NCBI RefSeq assembly: GCF_037975245.1
Contig: NC_092566.1
Span: forward strand, 18,013,001-18,077,000
Direction of reading: 5' to 3'
DNA length: 64,000 nt
Source of the DNA: Apostichopus japonicus
Lineage: Eukaryota > Echinodermata > Holothuroidea > Aspidochirotida > Stichopodidae
Both the position numbers and the translations under genes were made by a program. Each line of letters starts with the position of its first letter. Position 1 is the stretch's first letter. Of this stretch, positions 15,501-27,518 are shown one piece after another. The notes below the pieces were generated by a model, which was given only the letters and a program-made list of their open reading frames with translations, made no database searches and had not been told where the DNA came from.

Positions 15501-18500
15501 CAGTCACAGTCCAATTTTGTTGCATGCTTGTTTACATGCAAAAATGGCAAGGACACCTGCACATTGCACATTGATATCCTTGGATGCGTTCCAGCTGTAA
15601 TTCGATTCTTTGCAAGAAAATACTCAAAACGGCCATTTTGGAATTAAAGAAGCTGAAAGCATTGGCAAAATGTACCTCTTAGCTAAATTCTGTTGTACAT
15701 ACAGCTTCACATGGAAAGTGGTAGCTATGAGATCATGATTGTGTTTATGGAATACACATTCAAGGAGTACTATCGGGGTTGAGCACGTCACATGACCCTC
15801 CATGGGTGGTAATTTTTTTTTGTGTCTCTTATTGACATATTCAGTACAGACTTAAATATATGCCGATGGGGATAAATTCCTTGGATACCAATTTCATTCA
15901 ATGCAAAAATTGCAATTTTCGCAATTAATCTTGTGAAACAGGAAATATATGATTGCAAAAGCAACCATAAAAGTTTCACAGAAAAAATGGTATAAATTAT
16001 CGGCCATCTTGAGACAACCGATGTACTTCAGCAGAGTTACCTCGTCGTCATCGGTCACAGTTACGCCGAGGTTCAGTGCGGTTCCAACCGGTGCATTTTC
16101 GTAAAGTTTAACTTTGACGTAACCTTTATCAAAATTGGGAATTTCATCATCGACATCCAACACTCTAATGATTATTGTAGTCTCCGTAGTTCTGTTTGCA
16201 AGAGGTTGTGTATTATCTTCTTCTGTGGCCTGTGGAAAGAAAAAGAGCAAGACTTTGGAAGATAAAATTGGAAAAATAAACTGGATTAACTCTTGTCATT
16301 TAACACTTTAACCTCACCACTTAATTTTTAACGGATTGGGAGTGCATTAGGGTGCATGCTCAATGTATATTGTATCAGTTAAGACAATTCTTGTGAAGAT
16401 ATTGTAGATGGAAGATTCTAACTATGGCTTGTTTGTTAACAGACATTTTGATGCACAGAGCATATACCTTAAGTCAATCCTAACACATAGAACTTTAATT
16501 ACTGTATATTTATTAAGTACATGGTCTATAGTAAATGTATTTAGTATTAATGGTCTATAGTATATGTAATTTAGATTTAGTTAAGACAGGTATTGTGAGG
16601 TATTGTAGGTAGAAGTTTCTAATAATGGCTTGCTTGCTAACAGACATTTTGACTGCACAAAGTTGCTTTACTGCAATTTTGAATTGCTTTACTGCAAGTT
16701 AAGTCCAGAAATAGTTAACAATACTCACTGTAACAATTAAACGGATTGGATTTACTGTAAGTAAAGTCCAGAAATAGTTAACAATACTCACTGTTACAAT
16801 TAAACGGATTGGATTTTCTGTCAGCTGCTCTCTGTCTACCTGGTTGGAGAGAGTTATGTTTCCATTGTCGCCATTTATGGTGAAACTGTCCGAGCCTAGA
16901 AAAGGAAAGCAAGACAAAACACAGCTCGAAGCAATTTAATAGAAAGCAAAGAAAAAACGAGCCAACCGTTATCCGCTTACAAATCCTTCCAAAAACAAAA
17001 AACAAACTAAAAGTTGGTATGTTATTGAATAGATGTAGTCCTCAATTGAATTTTAAAGAGAAAAGCAATGATTGATTAAGGAAATATTTATTCTAAAATT
17101 GTACTAAACCACAACTCAACTGGTCATGGACAGTAGCCAAAACCTCTCTGAAGATCAGTCTTCTGTTACGGTGTTACGGTGTAAAGTTGATAAATAAAAT
17201 TCATCGATAGGGAATATTAAAAGGCATTAACTCCCTAATCCTAATTACCTCCAGTGTGTTATGTGTATTGTGATTGCTACAAGCAAATCTAAAACCTGCT
17301 GATAATCTTCAAGTTCTTTGGAGTACAAAAGTAACTCTCGAGGCTTCCCGGTGCTAAAGCTATATGAGAAGTAAAATAATTGATACCAACCTTAGTACTG
17401 CAATTTACACTAACCATAGAACTACATTTTACACCAATCATAGGACTACATTTTACACCAATCATAGGACTACATATTACAAAATAAATAAAACTGTTAG
17501 CAAACTGCTTATCCACTAGAGAGCCTGTGTAATAGAATATGTAATTTAAAGTTGGCCTGACGTTTCAATCCTAGCAGGATCTTCTTCAGAGGCTAAATGA
17601 GACTACATATTACGACAACTGTAGGACTGCATTTTACACCAACTGTAAGACTGCATTTTACACCAACCATAGGACTGCATTTTAAGTGACTGACCATTCA
17701 GACAGTACAATGCTGTAGCTAGGTCCTATACGTCCAGCATTGCCAGCTGGGACAATGGACAATGCTATGTTCACATAGCAGCCTCAAGTAACCCTTCTCT
17801 GGATGCAGACTCCCCAACCACCTCTGATTAAAGTATTATGCTTGTTCGAGGCAATTATATAGCTGCAGGACTTACTCATACTGTATGTCACGATGTTAGG
17901 TTCTGGAACGCCTCTATCTCCATCAACTGCTGTTACTTGCAATATGGGGGTGCCCTGAGGTGGAAGGTGAAGATAACATACAGTGAAGGAAAGAATTTAT
18001 GGCAACAAGTACCATTCCATTATACTAAACAAACTTGTAACTATAGTCATAACTCAATTCACTAAATGTCAAATGTAAAGTGACTCGAATAAGTTAGTCA
18101 ACTTTTTACCAGTAGAGATATATAACAGGGACTCCAGTAAATTACTCAACTCGGGAAAGTTTACCGGTTATGACTCGAATTGACCCTGGAATGAGGAGAC
18201 TTGTCACAACTCTACTACATGATATAAATGTATTTTCTCTATAAACATTCATAAACATAACATGACAGCATATTAAACTCTGTCCTCTGTAGACAAACTG
18301 ATCAAAAGCAAGCAAAAGTTCTCAAACTCAAAATTTGTTGAATTATTTATGAATGGATTAATTTTCTGGCCATAGTGGTACATTACTGTAATAGCACTTT
18401 AATGTGAAGGTAACTAACGGTTGAGAAGCCATAATAGCAGAGAACTATATGTACTACAGCAGACTTCACCCAACCGAGTGCCCTTCACCATAGGAGGATA

Positions 18501-21500
18501 CTTTGTTGACAAAGTTCAGTTGAAAGTTTTACTGGTGCATCTCCGGCATTATACAAATAAAACCGATCGCAGCTGCGACTGATCATGCAGATTCAAACTC
18601 TAAGGAACTATGACAGTCTTGGGTTAAAAAAGTACATGTGGTAGTTGAGTGCAAGTTTGTACAAAGAGGGGGAGGAGGGGGGGGGGGGTGGGAATTGCAT
18701 GTATAAATTTTAGCTGGCACAGTACATCAGACAATGCAACTTGCATGATTTAACACATTTCTGGAAGAAACACATCAACCTCTCTTCCCAATCCTTCTTA
18801 TATCAATGCTTTTGTCTTTCAGATCTGGAGACTCTTTTCATCCTTAAAAGGTTTGTAGGTCAAAGTGTTGCAGGTTGCAATAGAAATATATACTCACGAC
18901 AAGTGTATCTTCCTCCATATCTATGATCCCTGGTAAATTCAAGAAAACAGGACCAAGGTTTTGGACGTCCTCAATGGGAATGATAACCTTCTTTATCTGG
19001 GGGCTGACCAACATCGGGTCTCCACGGTCCTATAATAAAGGCAAAACACTAGTCAATGTCACAAGGAAGGTATTTCAAGTCAATGCAAGATATTGGCTTC
19101 ATGAATTTCCTCCAATGGGGCAATCCAGCCACGCCCATATCAACAGAGGTCTGTGTAATACCGGTCCTATCTAGAACCCCAAGACTTGACAGGCTGCAGT
19201 CTTTTACTGCGGATCATTACAGTAGTGAGTTGATCACTAGTAGTAGGGTGATAAACAGTACAACTTCATTCATGATAATTGAAGAAGGTATTATTTTGAA
19301 GAAAAAAAAAAATTTGGGGGGCATTTGGCTAAACTACACAAGTTAAAACTTGATGTAGTCAATCACACACCACATCTGTATGCAACTTCATCCGATGTGC
19401 TTGCATGCATATGAGTGCTTTCAAGCAACTTTATCAGGTGATCTTGCATGCATACGAATGCCTTCAAGCAACTTCATCCAGCGTGCTTGCATGTATGCAT
19501 TGCTTTCAAGCAACTTCATTCGTTGTGCTTGCTTGAACTCAAAGTCATAACAGATTCAAATTAGCAACTTACATAAACAGAAGAAAACAGATAATGAATT
19601 GATTTGTCTGTCTAATTACTCACCGAGGCATTCATGCAGACAAGATATTCTGAGCTGATTGAGTAATCCAGTTCCGTCTTCAGAATTATTTCAAATATAT
19701 TCCTATTTGGAGACGGTTTGTTGATGTTGAACATGTCCATCTCACAATCCTGAGAAGAGCATATATGAGAGAGGCAACAAGGGTGAGAGAGAGAGGATGT
19801 AAATGTGAAGAAAGCCTGAAAAGTGATACCTCATCACAGATGGAATGTGAGGAGTCACTCATATATCACACACTACATTTATTACAGTAGAGATCTCTAT
19901 GTATGCATGGCTAGGTGAATATACATGTGTATTAATAATTAATGTTTCAAGCTAGTCATCAGGACACGTCACTCATATATCACACACTACATTTATTACA
20001 GTAGAGATCTCTATGTATGCATGGCTAGGTGAATATACATGTGTATTAATAATTCATGTTTCAAGCTAGTCATCAGGACAAGTCACTCATATATCACACA
20101 CTACATTTATTACAGTAGAGATGTCTATGTATGCATGGCTAGGTGAATATACATGTGTATTAATAATTCATGTTTCAAGCTAGTCATCAGGACACGTCAC
20201 TCATATATCACACACTACATTTATTACAGTAGAGATCTCTATGTATGCATGGCTAGGTGAATATACATGTGTATTAATAATTAATGTTTCAAGCTAGTCA
20301 TCAGGACAAGTCACTCATATATCACACACTACATTTATTACAGTAGAGATCTCTATGTATGCATGGCTAGGTGAATATACAGGTGTATTAATATTTAATG
20401 TTTCAAGCTAGTCAAGAGTCACTCATATATCACACACTACATTTATTACAGTGGAGATCTCTATGTATGCATGGCTAGGTGAATATACATACATGTGTAT
20501 TAATAATTAATGTTTTATGCTAGTCATCAGGACAAGTCACTCATATATCACACACTACATTTCAGTATTACAGTAGAGATCTCTATGTATACATGGCTAG
20601 GTTATGTGTATTAATAACTACTGTTTCAAGCTAGTCATCAGGACAAGTCACTCATATATCACACACTACATTTCAGTATTACAGTAGAGATCTCTATGTA
20701 TACATGGCTACTTGAATTCAGTCGTAATCTACAGCAGACAGGGTCGATAATGGGATTTTCCCCATTCAATTACTTTTTTTCAATCTGTTTCCAGATATTT
20801 ATTCTGCCTTAAACTCATCAATCATATGCTATGTCAATGAGATTGTAAACAAGCAGTTAATATTCAGTGTTTTTTATCTTATTGCAGATAAAATGAATAA
20901 CTAAACTGTACTAGATACAAGTGACCAGCTTTGCAACACATCAGCTCACTGTACAGAGCAGGTGTTTGCAACAAATAGGTATTTAACAGCAGAACACACA
21001 AGTATGTATTATACTGCGCTATTAAAAAATTGTGCAGCTGATATAAAGCTGGTCAAAGAATCATGATTTAGTCGTGATCATTTCAGCAGGTTTACTATTT
21101 CAAAATAAAAAGGATATGAATATTTATAGAATTCTTAAACTGAAGCTAACATTTGACAATACTTTTTTTGTAAAACTAATGCAAGTTCAGTTGACTACTT
21201 AAAGGAAACTTTGAATAAATATACAGACTATTTTTCAAAGGGTGGCTAGAGCAGGCCAGCTCCAAGAAGCTTATTTCCTATTCCAATTCAACAAACTACA
21301 ACTATAGTATTGTTGTTTTGTTATGTTATTTTAGATCCTCCTGAACTCGGGAAGAAGCCATCGTTGGCTTTTCAAAGCCGCAAGCTGACCGAAGTCAGTC
21401 TCTTACATTCATATTTAACATCCATGATTATGAATTGTCAATTGTCAACAACTCTGTAACTGGACGACATAAATTAATCTGGGAGTGACTTGAACCGGGG

Positions 21501-24500
21501 ACCTTATGACTGAAAGACACCAGCCTTTATTGATCTTAATGACTAAAGGAGACAAACCAAAGCTAGCATTTAGGAGTGATAGAATGTGCTATCTGGCAGT
21601 CAACTTTAAACATTCCGAATGCTTGAACTCTGTACTGTTACAGGGGTTGGGTGTAGTTGCCACATTCCTCAAATCACACTTGAGGGGATGTCAATGATTG
21701 CCAAAATCGATCAACAGAACCAGAAAAGAAATCTAATTATGCATAAGATAATATATGCAACAACATTTCCCAATGGTGAGGAACATTCACAAACACCTGT
21801 TGTGCATACATGCACATTGCTGAATTTTTGTTATCCTGTATATCTTGTGTATTTTTCTGGTAGAAATATTCTTTTCCTCCTCTTAGATAAATGATGAAAA
21901 TATTATAAAGAAAATAAACATTTTCAGCTGAAGTGCCTTGATGACATCATTCATTCCGCTGTTGCCAGATATTACAAGATAAATTTCAAAATTTTCCAAA
22001 ATATCACATTTTAACCAAAAACAAAATGCTCTGTGGATGTGGATAATCACAGAAAAATTCAGAAAATTTTCAGCAATTTTGCTATTCAGCAATTTTGAAA
22101 AGGATCAACTTCAACCACCAGAAAATCCTTTTTAACTTTTTTTTTATTTTTTATTACAAAATTATATAATTGAACTATGCACTCACTTTATCAGATGATA
22201 CTAACGTTACATCAACAACTCCATTAGCAAGAGCGTCATAGTCCAAGACTTCAAACGAAACAACAACAGAATTTGTGGTGATGTTCTGGAATAATATACA
22301 AAAATTTCAAAATGACATTACATAATCCTCTCCTCCTTGAGAATACTTTACTGATTCACTACAACAATTTATCAAACTAGAAGGTATCAAACCTAAAGTA
22401 ATTTAATTCAGGTATGTATTTTTTCACTCCTTCTCTCTCTCTCTCTCTCTCTCTCTGAATTAGGGCACCTCAAAGTCTCAACTAAAAGCCTAGCTTTGTT
22501 ATTTCAATGACCACAAAAGATATACTAATTGGATATTATGAAGACAAGTCCTACACATGTTTAAACTAAAGTACATCAGCAGCAAAAATCATACTGGGAA
22601 ATTATTAATAGATTTGAAAGTGCAAAAGAATTTCTGGTACATTCTTAAAACTGGCAGAAAATAGGCAAATTTGATCTTAGCTGATTATAACTTTTGTATT
22701 AAGCAACTTTCAGTTCTGATACAATTTATAAAGTTTTCCTTTTATTTGTTCTTTCTTTTCCATCTAATAGGTACAATTAGCTCGCCAGTATAGTAAACCT
22801 TCAACAGATTTATGTCAGCAACAGCTTCAGCCCACATTCTTACATGCAAATATGATTTTTAAGCATCTTTTCTGACATTAATACATGAAACTAACAATAT
22901 ACTAACAAACTAACAATACGTCACTAGTCAAGGAGATCTGATAGCAGGATAAGTCAAATTTGCATGATGAATTGGAATGCTGTATTATTTAATTTGCAAA
23001 TGCTTCAATTAACTCGACTCAAATTTGTAGGACTAGTATATAACCTTAATTTTCTTGGATGTCACTCTTTTTATGGTCAGATATGATTATTAAAATAACT
23101 AGAATCTAGCAAATTCAAAAGAAGTGGAATATTAATAAATCATATGCCAAATAAGAAAGCTGCAGCTGCTGAAAATACTATAGGAATTGCCTCAGCAAAA
23201 CAACAATGCATTGTGTAATGCTTCATTGAATATTATGTGTGAAACTGCAGAGGACAAAACAACAATAGGAATTGCCTCAGCAGAACAACAGTGCATTGTT
23301 TAATGCTTCATTGAATATTGTGTGTGAACTTCAGAGGACAAAACAACCATAGTAATTGTCTCATCAGAACAACAGTGTATTGTGTAATGCTTCACTGAAT
23401 ATTGTGTGTGAAACTGCAAAGGACAAAACAACTATAGGAATTGCCTCTGCATAACAACAGTGCATTGTGTATAATGCTTCATTGATATTATGTGTGAAAC
23501 TGCAGAGGACAAAACAACAATAGGAATTGCCTCAGCAGAACAACAGTGCATTGTTTAATGCTTCATTGAATATTGTGTGTGAACTTCAGAGGACAAAACA
23601 ACCATAGTAATTGTCTCAGCAGAACAACAGTGCAGAGAACAAAAGATAACATCTTATACCTCCTGGCTGCAGGGTGCTGCAGCCCTGGTCATCAACATTC
23701 TACTTTAGATGGTCAAGTATTTTGAACTTCAAATTATGCTACTGGCTGCTTGATACTTATCTCTTACCTCTTTCACCGGCTCAAGGCGACCTGGTAGATC
23801 AGACGGAAAGGTAGGAATGTTGTCGTTGATGTCAAAAACAAAGAGTGATACAGGCGTTGTCACCTATTAATAGAAAATAACACAAATTTGAGACATGCCA
23901 AATTACATGGAAATATCTAATAGAAAGTATAGTACCTGACTGTATAGTTGCCATCTATTTGAATCATTTTGTACATATACAATCCACTATTTACATATAA
24001 ACAGACATGAATATCCATCTAATACTTAACTCATTATCATATAACTACATATCCATAAATATAGAACCAAACTGTTTTAGTTGCCATCAATTGAATCATA
24101 TAGGCAAATATACAATCCACTATTTACATTAAATATGAACAGACATGAATATTCATCAAATACTTCACTCTTTATCATATAACTACATATGCATAAATAT
24201 AGTACCTGACTGTATAGTTGCCATCTATTTGAATCATTTTGCACATACAATCCACTATTTACATATCAATCTGAACAGACATGAATATCCATCTAATACT
24301 TCACTTATTATCATATAACTACATATGCATAAATATAGAACCAGACTGTTTTAGTTGCCATCTAATTGAATCATATGGCATATATACAATCCACTTTTTA
24401 CATTAAATATGAACATACATGAATATTCAACTAAAACTGAGCTCATTGTCATGTAACTGTTGTATAGAACCTGAATGTAGTTGCCATCTAACTGAATCAT

Positions 24501-26793
24501 ATTGTACATACAATCAACTATTTACATATCAATATGAACATACATGAATATTCATCTAATACTGAACTCATTACCATGTAACTATTATGCATGTATAAAA
24601 ACCTGAATGTAGTTGCAAGTCATCTAACTGAATCATATATACAATCAACTTTTTACATATCAATCTGAACAGATATGAATATTCAACTAATACTGAACTC
24701 ATTATCATGTAACTATTGTATAGAACCTGAATGTAGTTGTCATCTACAGTAACTGAATCATATCGTACATACAATCAACTTTTTACATATCAATATGAAC
24801 AGACATGAATATTCATCAAATACTTCACTCATTATCATATAAATACATATGCATATATATAGTACCTGACTGTAAAGTTGCCATCTATTTGAATCATTTT
24901 GCACATAAACAATCCACTATTTACATATCAATCTGAACAGACATGAATATTCAACTAGTACTGAACCATTACCATGTAACTACATATGCATAAATATAGA
25001 ACCAGACTGTATAGTTGCCATCTAATTTAATCATATGTATACACAATCCAATATTTACATATATATATTACAAAAATTTAAATAGCTTTAGCTTTTAGAG
25101 AACAACGTAGTATCCAGTGGTGCTTTACAACCAAACACTATGGTAACTTACACATTAAAAGATGCAGAGAACAGGTGTGTTTCTAAGAAAAACTTAAACA
25201 CACCAAAACTATTGTTGTTTTTAACCTTAGACCTGTACAGGTACTAGTTTATTCCATGGCCGGCAACTGAAAATGCCCTATCCCCAAACAAATAGCTAAG
25301 ATAAGAACTCATACCATAGAATGTTAGCTAATACTATTAACTGACTTCCAGGTGATAGTCATACTGTTGAACATAATATACATGAAACAAAATGTAGAGT
25401 CAACTGAGAAGATTTCTGCCAAACTATCTCAAGAGTTATGAGTGAAAGATGGCTGTAGATCACAATTAACATAACCTATGATGTCATAGTGAATATGCAG
25501 AACACATGAATTCACAAAATAATCAATCTTACTGTGATAATTTGACCATCTGAAGCTGTCCATACTGCTCTCAATTGATTGGTAGACTATATGCAATAAA
25601 AGAAACAAGACTGGTATCATGATAACAAATATAGTGTGCTGTGCATAGTGACCTTGACGTTAAAGACAAAAACAAAAAAGCCAATCGGCCAATTGATTCT
25701 TTTCCAAAGTTTGATGTGAGAACATTTAATAATAACACACTGGTAACAAGATTTGTAAGAGTTGACCATTACTGACAAGTGATCAGCAATATCCATACAC
25801 TAATTCAAACCTACATAATTATGAAGTTCATTCAAGTGGTACTTTAATTTGCAATTATCATGTTTTAATGAATTCAGACTTTGACACCTGTAGACCTCAA
25901 ATGACTTTTGATTTCATCGATTTAAATAGGGTTCTAATGGGGTGGGGGGGTGGGTTGGGGTCTAAATATCAAGTATGAAGTTCATACAAGTTGCAATTTT
26001 CTGAGTTACAGTGCTAACATGTTTTCAGAATTTCACCTGTCACCACCAATTTCAATGGATTTCTGAGCTTCTCACATGCTGCCTACAAAAATATATAAAC
26101 ACTAAAGCTATATTTACAGATACATCATCGTTTTATAATGGTAATAGCACATATAGAACCACTGGAATGCATACATTTGCATATTCAATTCAAAATACAG
26201 ACCTGTGTAAGCCATTGGCCTTCCCTTAAAACAAAAATCACTCCCATCCAACTGAGCTGACAAATCAAGTAGCTAATTACGAAGATATTCAAATGATACA
26301 AGATAAAATATTAATAATAGTTGATTACCTCTCTATCTATAGGACTTATTATGGTAACACCACCAGTAACTGGATCAACGCTGAGGTACAGCTTTGCATT
26401 AGCATATGGATTTGGCTCCCCACTTGGAGAGAGTGGAAGATATTGTGATTCAGTGTCCCGAATTCCATATGTTATATTATCACCATCTTCATCAGTAGCA
26501 TTAATGTAGCCTGGTAAGAAAAACAGGAATACTATGTTAAAATTTCCTCTTACAACTCCAACTACAGAGAATAAGCTAGAGCAATGATGATGAGTTCTTC
26601 TTCTGTAATTGTTTTGTATTATTTGGTATTATTTGTATCATTTCTAATTGTCAATTGCGCCATGAACATTCTTTGAGTGGTGTGTGCGCATTATAAGTGG
26701 TATTATTATTATTACTATTATTATTATGAAAACTCCACAACATTTATCCCAACCCAAGCATATCTTTGTAGATATTTATAGATAATATTTGCT

Positions 26794-26825
<32 letters not shown>

Positions 26826-26887
26826 TACATATATACACCACCAGTAACTGAATCAATGCTGAAGTATATATATATATATACTTCAGC

Positions 26888-26951
<64 letters not shown>

Positions 26952-27480
26952 CTTCAGCATTGATCCAGTTACTGGTGGTGTTACCATAATTTGCGTGTTA
27001 TTGCCATTGACCAGAACGATTCTTGGACAGATAAATCTAGGAAAGCGAAAGAAAATTTCAGGGAACTAAACCTAAAGACCACGGCACCATTCGGTTTAAA
27101 CATCAGAAACGATTTGCCGTCCTAGATAAACCAAAACAATTCCTTTACAATTACAACGGAATCGGATTAAAATAATCCAACGCGGATTAAAATAATCCAA
27201 ATTTCTAAAACTTCTGCTCAACTCAGCAGAAATCAGTAAGTTGCTTTGCTTTTACAACCATGCCGACATCTTCTCTATAAAACAGTTTCAATTCCTGCTA
27301 CTCCCTGTCACTTTCGGTGATCATGCACTGAAGAAGAGCTAGTTTTGCTCGAAAGCTCTGCAAAAACCAAACATTGGCTGTTTTACTTCCAATCACTTAC
27401 CTAATTCAATTATTGTATCTCACTCAAGATCCAGCCTTTCTCTAAATGTAGCAGAGTTGTTTCGCAGTTTTTCCATTATT

Positions 27481-27518
<38 letters not shown>

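Noticed and set aside
19850..20712. CRISPR-like direct repeats
   Set aside because: Units are adjacent tandem copies with no unique spacers, in an animal gene intron.
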